Numbered from the stretch's first letter, positions 16,929-24,290 are shown. The stretch is DNA of 42,805 bases from CAYJGN01 sp964369635 (GCA_964369635.1 CAYJGN010000016.1:1-42805); one strand, 5' to 3'. The notes: a model not told the origin generated them from the sequence alone. Translations and numbers: made by a program.

Positions 16929-16942
16929 GTTTCTGTGGAAAC
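16929..16942. repeat. dyad copy 5, GTTTCTGTGGAAAC
   Basis: Consensus copy, 118 bases after copy 4. It lies between TTGACA (16916-16921) and TATAAT (16948-16953), about 50 bases before the amidohydrolase start. That hexamer pair is 26 bases apart, too far for a standard promoter, so the dyad would cover the true -35 region if TATAAT is the -10 box. Confidence 0.8.
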
Positions 16943-16991
16943 TATATTATAATAATATGCTTTTTGAATATATAATTATAGGGGGAGAAAG

Positions 16992-18296
16992 ATGAACTAT
17001 AAAACTGATATTTCGGGGCCTTATCTAAACAGATTACCTGAAAGCGGTAGACTAATTTTTAAAGATGGTCTCTTAATCGACCCTAAAAATAATATCGAGC
17101 AGGTATGTGATATAGCTATTCTGGACGATAAGGTTACAGAAGTTGGAATAGTTTCTGTGGAAACTAATGATAGGGTGATATATGCAAAAGGACTTTATAT
17201 TATGCCGGGCCTTATTGATATGCATCTTCATCAAGGCGATTTATTTGAAATTACTACAAACCCTATCTTTTCAGCTTGCGAAGATGGTGTGACGACAGCT
17301 TTTAGCCCTGGAGCATCTAATACAACTATGGCGCCAGCGCTATTTTCCGCGGAAACCGATAGAGGATTGCCTATTAACTCAGGAGTTTATATAGGAGCTG
17401 CTGCAATTTTGGCAACTATGATGTCGGCAGATGATTTTATCTCATTTTTCAAAGGTGAATTATCTCGCGAAACAGCTCTTCTAAAGCTATCTCGAAATCC
17501 CATAACAGTCGCAACTGGGATGAATGCTATCGGGATTAAAGAGCATATGGGCCATTATATTTTAAGCGATGAGAGTTTGGATAAGCTTTTCCAGATAACT
17601 TCAAAGTCCAACCTTTTGTTTATGAGCCACACACAGGATATAATGCACACAACGAGACTGCAAAGGCTTTCAAAGGGGCGGAATTTCTATCTTGGTCATG
17701 CAACGGCTGCGCTTTGTGGCAGTCATGGTGGGACAGAGGAGAGTGCAGATGAGCTGTTTTCGTTGCTTGGAAATAGCAATATCGAGGCTGAGTTTGTAAG
17801 CTCGATGATGAGAGCTGGTGGTGGTTGCAGAGAAGGGATGATTTTGAGCGATAGCATTCGTAAGCGATGCTTTGATAAGCTTTCTGATAAAACTGTTAAA
17901 ATTCTTGCAAGCGATGGACAAGGACAGGCGACGATGAAAGGCTTTGGCGATAGCAGAGATAATATTCCGGCTATTTTAGAGATAGCGCAAGAGGGAGTTT
18001 TACCGCTTATCGACGCAGTTGCGACGATGACTCAAAACCCAGCTGAATATCTATATAAAATAACGAAATGCGAAGATTTTAAAATGATAGGAAATCTTTC
18101 AGAGGGAAGCTATGCTAATATAACAGTTGTTTGCCCAAAATCAAAGCGGGCTATCTATACAGTTGTTAATGGTGAGATTGCTTCGTTTGAAAGCAGATAT
18201 ATAAGAAGAGCAACAACTGGCAGATTCATCTCAAAGTTTGGAATTATGAAAACTCTTGGGGTTGGATCTTTGCCGATGTATGAGGTTACTAAATGA
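16992..18296 (+). CDS. amidohydrolase-superfamily metallohydrolase, substrate unknown
   Basis: 434-residue TIM-barrel amidohydrolase resembling dihydroorotase/deacetylase-type enzymes. The N-terminal beta-sandwich (about 20-70) leads into GLIDMHLHQGD, with the HxH metal site (about 78-80). IGIKEHMGH offers a candidate bridging Lys. Histidines in MSHTQDIMHTTR and YLGHATAALCGSHGG and the Asp in ILASDGQGQ complete a binuclear pattern. The C-terminal AEYLYKI and NITVVCPKSKRAIYTVVNGE return to the sandwich. It may hydrolyse a cyclic amide or N-acyl amino acid; I cannot assign the substrate. AGGGGGAGAAAG precedes ATG 16992. The start overlaps the next gene as ATGA. An exact dyad copy is embedded in the coding sequence at 17151. 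Confidence 0.8.
   Translation: MNYKTDISGPYLNRLPESGRLIFKDGLLIDPKNNIEQVCDIAILDDKVTEVGIVSVETNDRVIYAKGLYIMPGLIDMHLHQGDLFEITTNPIFSACEDGVTTAFSPGASNTTMAPALFSAETDRGLPINSGVYIGAAAILATMMSADDFISFFKGELSRETALLKLSRNPITVATGMNAIGIKEHMGHYILSDESLDKLFQITSKSNLLFMSHTQDIMHTTRLQRLSKGRNFYLGHATAALCGSHGGTEESADELFSLLGNSNIEAEFVSSMMRAGGGCREGMILSDSIRKRCFDKLSDKTVKILASDGQGQATMKGFGDSRDNIPAILEIAQEGVLPLIDAVATMTQNPAEYLYKITKCEDFKMIGNLSEGSYANITVVCPKSKRAIYTVVNGEIASFESRYIRRATTGRFISKFGIMKTLGVGSLPMYEVTK
17151..17164. repeat. dyad copy 6 inside a coding sequence
   Basis: An exact GTTTCTGTGGAAAC within the amidohydrolase gene, read in frame as part of IVSVETNDR in the N-terminal sandwich. It lies 222 bases after copy 5, so it is out of phase with the 118-base steps. 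Confidence 0.7.
17343..17356. repeat. degenerate dyad TTTTCCGCGGAAAC inside the same gene
   Basis: The right arm is intact and the left arm changed at one base; the centre CGCG lengthens the palindrome to TTTCCGCGGAAA. It encodes FSAET. It could be a chance palindrome. Confidence 0.35.
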
Positions 18297-19348
18297 TTGA
18301 AACGTTAATAGACTTAATTAAAATAAAAACCGATGGAAAAAATGAGAGTGAAATTTGCGATTATATTGAGAGTAGACTTGGCTGTTTTGACTGCGAGAGG
18401 GTAGCGGGCGAGAGTGGACGAGAGTCGCTTATTGTCAGTATTAAAGGTGAGAAGCAAGGAGCTATTGCCTTTATAGGCCATATTGATACGGTGCCAGTGC
18501 CTGCGGGAGATATCTGGGAACACCCACCGTTTGATGGTCATTTTGATGGTAAATACGTTTGGGGACGCGGTGCCTGCGATATGAAAGGTGGCGTTTCAGC
18601 GATGATAGCTGTTGCGGAGAGCTTTAAAGAGAAGATGCCGCCGCGAGACCTTAAATTCATCTTCACAGCAGATGAGGAAACAAGCGGATTTGGGATAAAA
18701 GGAGTTTTAAAATCGGGCGGATTTGAGAGTGTTACCGAGACGGTTATATGCGAGCCAACTTCACTGAAGATTGGTGTTCGGGAAAAAGGGGCACTCTGGC
18801 TATCTATAAAGACAAAAGGAGTTGCTGCGCATGGGAGCGCGCCATCGCTTGGGGTTAATGCGATATCAAAAGCTCTTGAGGTAGTTGAAAAAATACGTCA
18901 GCGGGTCGAGAACGGCCTGATTGACCCAATACTTTATAAAAATACAATAGCGCTTACAACCCTTACCGCCGGAACGAAAGTAAATATGATACCGGATAGC
19001 GCTGTTTTCACACTCGATATAAGAACTATACCGTTCACGAAAAACAGCGAGATTATTGAATTTGTAAAATCAATTGATGATATTGAGGTAACAATACTCA
19101 ATAATCGACCGGCGATAAGTGAGCCAGAGCAGAGTCCACTTGTCAAAAAATGCAAAGAGGCGGGCGCAGGCGAGATAACAGGGCTTTCTTTTTATACAGA
19201 TGGCAGCCAGTATGTCACTGAGACCAATTTACCCTTTGTTATTTTAGGACCCGGTGACCCTGCGCTTTGCCATAAAAAGAATGAATATATCGATACAGAG
19301 GAATTATTAAGGGCAAAAGAAATCTATATCAAATTAATCAATTCATAA
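18293..19348 (+). CDS. M20-family peptidase/deacylase (ArgE/DapE/LysK type)
   Basis: Zinc-dependent amidohydrolase of the M20 family. The 351 residues have all metal and catalytic residues: H in FIGHIDTVPV (about 63), D in GRGACDMKGG (about 97), the EE pair in FTADEETSG (about 126), E in VICEPTSL (about 151) and the C-terminal H in LCHKKNEY (about 325). A lid/dimerisation domain lies at about 165-275. It overlaps the amidohydrolase by four bases (ATGA), so the two are translated together and probably act in one pathway. The gap to the next terminator is about 100 bases. It could be an acetylornithine, succinyl-diaminopimelate or related deacylase. Confidence 0.88.
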   Translation: MIETLIDLIKIKTDGKNESEICDYIESRLGCFDCERVAGESGRESLIVSIKGEKQGAIAFIGHIDTVPVPAGDIWEHPPFDGHFDGKYVWGRGACDMKGGVSAMIAVAESFKEKMPPRDLKFIFTADEETSGFGIKGVLKSGGFESVTETVICEPTSLKIGVREKGALWLSIKTKGVAAHGSAPSLGVNAISKALEVVEKIRQRVENGLIDPILYKNTIALTTLTAGTKVNMIPDSAVFTLDIRTIPFTKNSEIIEFVKSIDDIEVTILNNRPAISEPEQSPLVKKCKEAGAGEITGLSFYTDGSQYVTETNLPFVILGPGDPALCHKKNEYIDTEELLRAKEIYIKLINS

Positions 19349-19452
19349 TAAAATTGCTTAAATTGTTAATTATTAAAACAATAAAAAGACATAATAGAGG
19401 TGTATTATAAGACCATACCTTCAAATAGGTTTTAAATACCCCCCAAAAAAAG

Positions 19453-19492
19453 AAAAGACAGGTGAATTTACCCCCTCACCTGTCTTTTTAAT
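19453..19492 (+). terminator. intrinsic terminator after the M20 gene
   Basis: A perfect 12-base-pair stem, AAAAGACAGGTG with its complement, is followed by TTTTTAATTT. The A-run on the left could also let it work on the minus strand. Confidence 0.85.
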
Positions 19493-19612
19493 TTGCTTTT
19501 TTATTGCAGCTATAAGCTATACAAAAAGTTAAACGTTTTGTCAAAAAATAGCCACAAATTAAATCTATACTAAAGATAATCTCAACAAACAGAGATTTAT
19601 AAATAATAAGAA

Positions 19613-19645
19613 CGGGCAAGCTTGCTAACTTGCCTGTTTTTTATT
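19613..19645 (+). terminator. second intrinsic terminator before the nucleoside hydrolase gene
   Basis: CGGGCAAG and CTTGCCTG form an 8-base-pair stem (one G-U) followed by TTTTTTATTTT. It ends some transcript that begins after the terminator at 19453, or catches readthrough. Confidence 0.8.
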
Positions 19646-19734
19646 TTATTGTTTACAATTTATTTAAACTCTTGCTGTTTAATTATGGTAAGATTTACTC
19701 AAATAAACGTTTTATTAAATGGAGGTTGTAAAAA

Positions 19735-20676
19735 ATGGCAAAGATAAATATGCCCTATGAAAAACTTATGCAAAGACTTGAAAAACCTGTTGGCAAAGTT
19801 ATTGACGTGGTACTGGACACCGATACTTACAATGAGATTGATGACCAATATGCAATAGCATACCTTATTAAGAGTCCCGAGAAATTCAATCTGAAAGCCA
19901 TATACGCAGCTCCATTCCAAAACTTAAAGGCAGAGACTGCGAAAATAGGCATGGATATGAGTTATGATGAAATTTTCAATACGCTAAAACTCATGGGTAG
20001 AGAAGATTTGAATGATATGGTTTACCGTGGTAGTGAGCGGTTTTTAGACAATGAAGAGACTGCTGTTGAGAGCGAAGCAGTTGATGATATGATTAAGAGA
20101 GTTATGGAGCGTCCTGATGATGATCCGCTCTATATTTTAGCGATAGGCGCTATAACAAATGTAGCTTCAGCACTAATCAAAGAACCTCGAATTGCCGAGA
20201 AATGCGTTATAGTTTGGCTTGGAGGTCATGCTCTTGATTGGTATGATACAAAAGAGTTCAATATGGTTCAGGATATAGCGGGAGCCAGAGTTCTTTTTGA
20301 CAGTGGTGCTCCTATTGTTTTGCTTCCTTGTATGGGAGTTGTTTCGCATCTTGCAACAACAGGCCCTGAGCTAAACTACTGGCTAAAGGGGAAAAACCCT
20401 CTTTGCACATACCTTTGCGATATAACTGTTGAAGAGGCTAATATGTTCAATCAAGGCGAATTCTGGAGCAGAGTTATCTGGGATGTTGCGGCAGTTGGTT
20501 GGTTTATGGATTATGAGCATGAGAGCATCTACGACAGACTCGAGCCAGCTCCACTTCCTGCATACGACGGCACATATAGCTTTGTTCGAAACAGACATCC
20601 GATAAAATATGTTTATGGTATCCGCCGTGATAGAATATTTGAGGATCTCTTTACAAAACTTGCAAACAACGACTAA
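19735..20676 (+). CDS. inosine/uridine-preferring nucleoside hydrolase family protein
   Basis: Hydrolyses the N-glycosidic bond of ribonucleosides to base and ribose. The 313 residues begin the fold with VVLDTDTYNEIDDQYAIAY (about 25-43). This is a variant of the calcium-binding DTDxGxDD motif with Asn-Glu in place of the usual Gly-x. ILAIGAITNVASAL and VWLGGHALDW are family motifs, and IKYVYGIRRDRIFEDLF is the conserved C-terminal segment. Which nucleoside is used cannot be told. GGAGG is 10 bases before the ATG. It is a single-gene unit bounded by terminators, consistent with nucleoside salvage alongside udk. Confidence 0.88.
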   Translation: MAKINMPYEKLMQRLEKPVGKVIDVVLDTDTYNEIDDQYAIAYLIKSPEKFNLKAIYAAPFQNLKAETAKIGMDMSYDEIFNTLKLMGREDLNDMVYRGSERFLDNEETAVESEAVDDMIKRVMERPDDDPLYILAIGAITNVASALIKEPRIAEKCVIVWLGGHALDWYDTKEFNMVQDIAGARVLFDSGAPIVLLPCMGVVSHLATTGPELNYWLKGKNPLCTYLCDITVEEANMFNQGEFWSRVIWDVAAVGWFMDYEHESIYDRLEPAPLPAYDGTYSFVRNRHPIKYVYGIRRDRIFEDLFTKLANND

Positions 20677-20980
20677 TCAAGATTGACCAAATAGATAGAA
20701 AGCGATGGAGGAAACTTCGTCGCTTTTTTGATGCGGTAAAATAGGGGGGAATTTAGGATATAAGCTGCCTAAACTCAAAAAAACCTTCTCCTACGACGAA
20801 TAACAGCACAAAACGACGAAAATAGTATAAAATCATTATTGAATTTTGATGAATAAAAAGCAGAAGAGCTGTAAAACTTAAAACTACTCCTAATTTTTGT
20901 TTTAAAATACAAGAAAATACTATTGTTTTTTTCAAAAGAAATGGTAATATATAAATGACAAAGATTTAAAGGAGCTATAT
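20677..20980. other. intergenic, AT-rich
   Basis: 304 bases holding the nucleoside hydrolase terminator and the coaX leader. ACGACGAA occurs twice within 25 bases near 20796 and 20814. TTGTTT and TAATAT near 20922-20948 are a weak coaX promoter candidate. The short minus-strand frames here are low complexity and lack ribosome binding sites. Confidence 0.5.
20700..20730 (+). terminator. intrinsic terminator after the nucleoside hydrolase gene
   Basis: AAGCGA and TCGCTT close a 14-base loop that can pair further, and a T-run follows. Confidence 0.7.
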
Positions 20981-21745
20981 ATGGTACTTGCAGTTGATAT
21001 AGGCAACACAAATATCGTCCTTGCGGCAATGAAAGATGATAGGATTATATTCTCATCAAGAATATATTCAGAGCGTCGGATGATGGAGGATCAGTATGCT
21101 GTTTTGATAAAAGATCTACTCCGTCTTTATAATGTTGCACCGAGTGAGTTTGAGGGAGCTGTTATATCCTCAGTTGTACCGGAAATAACCCCATCTGTTG
21201 TGAGAGCGATAACTGTGATAATAGATAAAAGAGTGCTTTGTGTAGGGCCTGGTGTTCGTAGTGGTCTCGATATAAAAATTGACCATCCAACCGAGCTCGG
21301 TGCTGATTTTGTTGCAAGCTCAGTTGCTGCACGAGAAGAATATCATCTTCCGTCTATTGTTATAGATATGGGAACTGCGACGAAGATTTCGGTTGTCGAT
21401 AGCAGCGGTGCTTTTGCAGGCGGCGCTATTATCCCTGGAATGAAGGTCTCGATGGACGCCCTCTCGCACAGTGCGGCGCAGCTGCCAAACATAAGCTTTG
21501 AGAATGTTGGCAATCCAATAGGAAAAAACACTATCGACTGTATGCGAAGTGGAATAGTCTATGGAACTGCCTCGATGCTCGATGGTATGATTGACAGATA
21601 CCGTGAAGAGATAGGGCAGGAGGTATCTGTTGTTATAACAGGCGGCCTTGCAAATACCGTTGTGCCTTTTCTTCGAAACAATGTTGTTTTGGATGAAAAC
21701 CTCATACTTAAGGGACTGCTCACAATCTATAAAAAGAATAGCTAA
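20981..21745 (+). CDS. coaX: type III pantothenate kinase
   Basis: First step of coenzyme A synthesis: ATP-dependent phosphorylation of pantothenate. It has the ASKHA fold and needs a monovalent cation. The 254 residues show AVDIGNTNIVLA at the N-terminus (phosphate-binding), DHPTELGADFVASSVAA (about 107-123), DMGTATKISVVD (Asp/Thr of the active site) and GGAIIPGMKVSMDALSHSAAQLP, the usual pantothenate loop. AAAGGAGC precedes the ATG. An ECF S component most like a pantothenate transporter follows after 57 bases. Confidence 0.95.
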   Translation: MVLAVDIGNTNIVLAAMKDDRIIFSSRIYSERRMMEDQYAVLIKDLLRLYNVAPSEFEGAVISSVVPEITPSVVRAITVIIDKRVLCVGPGVRSGLDIKIDHPTELGADFVASSVAAREEYHLPSIVIDMGTATKISVVDSSGAFAGGAIIPGMKVSMDALSHSAAQLPNISFENVGNPIGKNTIDCMRSGIVYGTASMLDGMIDRYREEIGQEVSVVITGGLANTVVPFLRNNVVLDENLILKGLLTIYKKNS

Positions 21746-21802
21746 CTTTAAAACTTTGATTTTAGCGTTGCATCCTTTTGGAGCGACAGCAAGGAGATTA
21801 AA

Positions 21803-22363
21803 ATGAAAAGCAAAAATTTAGTAAGGGCAAGTCTTATTTTAGCGCTACTCGTGGTACTCGATTTAACAGGTATCGGAATTATAAGAATTCCAGCACTACC
21901 GGCATTCACCATTTTGCATGTTCCGGTAATAGTTGCATCTATTGCATTTGGGCCTAAAATCGGTATGATTTCAGGGTTTGGATTTGGGCTCATATCATTC
22001 TTTGAAGCAACATTCCGCCCAGGTTCACCGATAGATATGCTCTTCTCACCATTCACTTCAGATAACCCGATAGCCTCGATTATCATGACATTTGTCCCAA
22101 GGATAATTTTAGGGCTAATTCCGTTCTATATTTACAAGCTACTTAGCGGCAAAATAGGCAGTAGATTCTCGATTTTGATATCGGCGATAATATCAACTGC
22201 TGTCCACTCAGCACTGGTGCTAACTGCTTTGGCGGTTTTCTTTGGAGCGATACCGCTCGCCTCACTTTTCATAACAATAGTAAGCTTAAATACATTACTT
22301 GAAACGGTTGCGGCGGCGATTATCGTAACTGCACTCGCACCGCCGATAATAAAAAACTTTTAA
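21803..22363 (+). CDS. ECF transporter S component, probably pantothenate (PanT-like)
   Basis: Membrane substrate-binding subunit of an energy-coupling-factor transporter; the shared EcfA/A'/T module is not in the window. The 186 residues contain about six hydrophobic segments. The pattern near the N-terminus, FTILHVPVIVASIAFGPKIG (about 33-52) followed by GFGLISFFEATFRPG and FSPF, resembles PanT-type S components. The neighbour coaX phosphorylates pantothenate, which supports that substrate. AAGGAG precedes the ATG and a strong terminator follows. Another vitamin or small molecule cannot be excluded. Confidence 0.8.
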   Translation: MKSKNLVRASLILALLVVLDLTGIGIIRIPALPAFTILHVPVIVASIAFGPKIGMISGFGFGLISFFEATFRPGSPIDMLFSPFTSDNPIASIIMTFVPRIILGLIPFYIYKLLSGKIGSRFSILISAIISTAVHSALVLTALAVFFGAIPLASLFITIVSLNTLLETVAAAIIVTALAPPIIKNF

Positions 22364-22371
22364 TATAAGAT

Positions 22372-22405
22372 AAAAACCAGGGGAGCTTTTCCCCTGGTTT
22401 TTGTA
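22372..22405 (+). terminator. intrinsic terminator after the ECF gene
   Basis: A 13-base-pair stem, AAAAACCAGGGGA with its complement, is followed by a T-run. Confidence 0.9.
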
Positions 22406-22480
22406 TTATAAGTTTCTTTAAAGACAGTCGCTTTATGGCGTTTGCTGATAATGATATTAGCACAATTATATGTTTAGATA

Positions 22481-22525
22481 TAACAGAATAAAAATCCGCC
22501 ATTTTGGCGGATTTTTATTCTGTTA
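22481..22525 (-). terminator. bidirectional terminator, 20-base-pair perfect stem
   Basis: TAACAGAATAAAAATCCGCC and its exact complement flank a 5-base loop. T-rich stretches in the arms face both ways. It ends the aldo/keto reductase operon on the minus strand and backs up the plus-strand terminator. Confidence 0.85.
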
Positions 22526-22551
22526 AACTTTATGATAATTTTTATTAATTA

Positions 22552-23610
22552 TTAGCCATTCTGCTCATCATTGTTGATGTTCATCTTCATAATTCCGCGG
22601 TATTTGCTTCCAACAGTCCGCTCGAGGGTGAATGGTTCCCCTTCGATATTTGGGTATCTGTCTATAAAGTTTTTTATAGTAGCGCAGTCCTCAGGTGAGA
22701 GCTCGAAGTCGAAAATAGCTTTATTTGAAGCGACGTGGCTTGAGTTGCGAACACCGACGATAGCCGCCGCAACGCCTTTTTGACTTAGTATATATTTCGT
22801 TGCAATATTCGAGATAGATACCGAATATTTATCGGCAATCTCCTTTAGGATACAAAGAAGCTCTTGGTATCCCTCCCATTCAAGGGTATCTTCGATAACT
22901 TGGAGGTATTTTGTCTGTGAGCGGGTTTCGATAGTATCGATATTTCTCTCCATCCATCTCTCTGCGAGAAAACCACCCGAGAGGGTACCATAGCAGAGGA
23001 GGGCGATATCGTTTTGCGCGCAATATCCTTGCATCTCTCGCTCAACTCTTCTATCAAAGAGGGAATACTGCGCCTGATTTGAAACAACAGGAATGCCTGC
23101 ATCTATTAGTTTTTTAAGGTTTTCGGTATCGAAATTCGTGGTGGCTATATTTTTTATTTTGCCTTTCTCCTGAAGTCTTTTGAGGTATCCAGCTGTTTCG
23201 ATGCAACCGGGAACATCATAATCCCACCAGTGAAACTGAACGAGGTCGAGCGCATCTTTATTTAGTCTCTTAAGGCTTCTATCTATTATCTTCTCGGTGA
23301 AAGCAAAATCAACTTCTGATAGCTTTGAAATATCAGGGACGTATTTTGTATGAACTTGAACGCTGTCAGCGCTATAACTTGCGCTACCGCGAAGCTCTGC
23401 GACAAACGAGCCGATAAACTCTTCAACTCCGGTATAGATATCAGCGCAATCAAAGGTGGTGAACCCCTGCTCTAAAAGCTGATAAAATGCTTTTTTGATA
23501 TCGGAAAAATCGAGATTATCTGCTATTGTGTGTCCTTTTGATAGCTGCCAACAGCCGTTAATTACCCTGTTTATTGAATATCCGTTTTTAAATGTATATC
23601 TTTGATTCAT
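22552..23610 (-). CDS. aldo/keto reductase family oxidoreductase
   Basis: NAD(P)H-dependent reductase of the AKR TIM-barrel superfamily. The 352 residues have the full catalytic tetrad: Asp and Tyr in FDCADIYTGVEEF (about 54-66), Lys in QVHTKYVPD and His in DLVQFHWWDYD. The cofactor-binding C-terminal part includes AAAIVGVRNSSHV. Substrate is unknown; the sequence resembles the L-galactose dehydrogenase-like branch only in general layout. AAAGGAGG precedes the minus-strand ATG. It is the second gene behind a T-box leader, 13 bases after the TIGR04076-like gene, so it is apparently controlled by tRNA charging. Confidence 0.88.
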   Translation of the reverse strand: MNQRYTFKNGYSINRVINGCWQLSKGHTIADNLDFSDIKKAFYQLLEQGFTTFDCADIYTGVEEFIGSFVAELRGSASYSADSVQVHTKYVPDISKLSEVDFAFTEKIIDRSLKRLNKDALDLVQFHWWDYDVPGCIETAGYLKRLQEKGKIKNIATTNFDTENLKKLIDAGIPVVSNQAQYSLFDRRVEREMQGYCAQNDIALLCYGTLSGGFLAERWMERNIDTIETRSQTKYLQVIEDTLEWEGYQELLCILKEIADKYSVSISNIATKYILSQKGVAAAIVGVRNSSHVASNKAIFDFELSPEDCATIKNFIDRYPNIEGEPFTLERTVGSKYRGIMKMNINNDEQNG

Positions 23611-23623
23611 CTCTATTCCTCCT

Positions 23624-23962
23624 TTATTCTTTGTCGGTTAGCTCTACAACGGTGCACTCGCTATGGCTCTGTGTTCTTGTTTTTGTTCTTGTTATCTTAA
23701 ACTGTCCGCCGCAATTCGGATCGGGGCATGCTATGAGTGAGTCGGTGCGCATCCAATCGTTATGATGAAGCTGCCGCTGTTTTGCGGGGAGGAGCGGTAA
23801 AAGCGCTGATAGCGAGTACATTGAAAATTTTGTATCTTTTGGGAAAACTAAATTTTCTCCTTCAACTAAAAAGTAATCGCCAACATTATGGGAGCAGACC
23901 ATAGCTTTATCTGTCGCTACAACTTCGACCTTTAAATCATATAGTGTGAAATTATCATCCAT
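23624..23962 (-). CDS. TIGR04076-family protein, function unknown
   Basis: 112-residue protein that fits the TIGR04076 family of small uncharacterised proteins. Features are LYDLKVEVVAT at the start, CSHNVGDYFLVEG (the family's C-x-H-x-VGD motif, about 25-37), a middle SLSALLPLLPA, and IACPDPNCGGQFKITRTK (about 78-95), the family ACPDP motif. The two CP/CG cysteines could bind metal, but this is not shown. The frame extends 14 codons upstream to 24004, but that part lies in the T-box terminator. AAGGAGAG precedes the ATG at 23962, which fixes the start. It is first in the T-box operon, followed by the aldo/keto reductase. Confidence 0.7.
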   Translation of the reverse strand: MDDNFTLYDLKVEVVATDKAMVCSHNVGDYFLVEGENLVFPKDTKFSMYSLSALLPLLPAKQRQLHHNDWMRTDSLIACPDPNCGGQFKITRTKTRTQSHSECTVVELTDKE

Positions 23963-23974
23963 AAAAACTCTCCT

Positions 23975-24246
23975 TAAAAAATAAAAAACACCTGTCCAAA
24001 ACATTCCTGTTAAGGACAGATGTTAAAATCTGCGGTACCACCTTATTTGGTGCAAAAGCACCCACTCATACAAATATCAAACAATATTCGAAGCTTTATA
24101 ACGTAAGCTATTCGTCGCAACTACTCTCAAATGATTTCGTATTGCCCTCAAAGACCCATTTACTACCCTGTATCTGCGAAACTCCCACCATCGTCCGCTC
24201 TCTGTGAGACCAATAAGTAGTTTTACTCTCTTATCATAGGTTTATT
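23975..24246 (-). promoter_or_regulatory. T-box riboswitch, probably tRNA-Ile responsive
   Basis: Transcribed on the minus strand. In order: AAGAGAGTAA (GA motif with loop-E AGUA); an upper stem I helix TATTG with CAATA; a specifier-loop strand CGAA-AUC-A with candidate codon AUC at 24133-24135; a CGAA/AGCTT hairpin; stem III GGTGC-TTTT-GCACC; and the T-box GGTGGTACCGC with UGGU at 24037-24040, which matches an A73 acceptor end. The antiterminator (AAGG with CCTT, CAGAT with ATCTG) competes with the terminator stem. UGGU argues against tRNA-Glu (G73). The Ile reading rests on alignment with the ileS leader in this window; UUG (Leu) is the main alternative. Confidence 0.88.
23976..24023 (-). 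terminator. T-box terminator of the TIGR04076/aldo-keto operon
   Basis: On the minus strand ACATCTGTCC pairs with GGACAGGTGT (10 base pairs, one G-U), followed by TTTTTTATTTTTT. Its left arm overlaps the 3' arm of the antiterminator, so the two structures exclude each other. Confidence 0.88.
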
Positions 24247-24252
24247 TTTTAA

Positions 24253-24281
24253 ATAATATCACAGTGATTTTAGTTTGTCAA
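24253..24281 (-). promoter_or_regulatory. promoter of the T-box operon
   Basis: On the minus strand a perfect TTGACA (24276-24281), 17 bases and TATTAT (24253-24258). It begins 10 bases after the stop of the upstream PrsA-like gene, so the T-box operon is an independent unit. Confidence 0.85.
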
Positions 24282-24290
24282 CAATTTTTA

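Larger units (their letters stand above)
16349..16991. repeat. 643-base gene-free region with five evenly spaced dyads
   Basis: No credible gene is present: all frames are short and lack ribosome binding sites. The dyad GTTTC-N4-GAAAC occurs at 16457, 16574, 16693, 16811 and 16929, giving steps of 117, 119, 118 and 118. The roughly 104-base segments between copies are AT-rich and show no clear similarity to each other, so this is not a simple tandem duplication. An extra hairpin (ATAGTTTT with AAAACTAT, about 16548-16570) abuts the second copy, and CCTATAGG abuts the third. The last copy lies within the probable promoter region of the amidohydrolase gene. Function is unknown. Confidence 0.8.
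19349..19734. other. intergenic region with two terminators
   Basis: 386 bases with terminators at 19453-19488 and 19613-19645, about 125 bases apart and with no gene between them. A small hairpin (AATCTC with GAGATT, 19578-19597) lies just before the second. A TATGGTAAGAT extended -10-like element near 19690 may serve the nucleoside hydrolase gene. GGAGG lies directly before its ATG. Confidence 0.5.

Noticed and set aside
16457..16942. CRISPR array for the evenly spaced repeats
   Set aside because: The repeat is only 14 bases and a short palindrome, the intervals are about 104 bases, far longer than CRISPR spacers, and no cas gene is nearby.
24133..24135. Glu (GAG) specifier reading for the minus-strand T-box
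   Set aside because: GAG-A just beyond this site could be read as a specifier, but UGGU pairs with A73, whereas bacterial tRNA-Glu has G73. Alignment with the ileS leader favours AUC.
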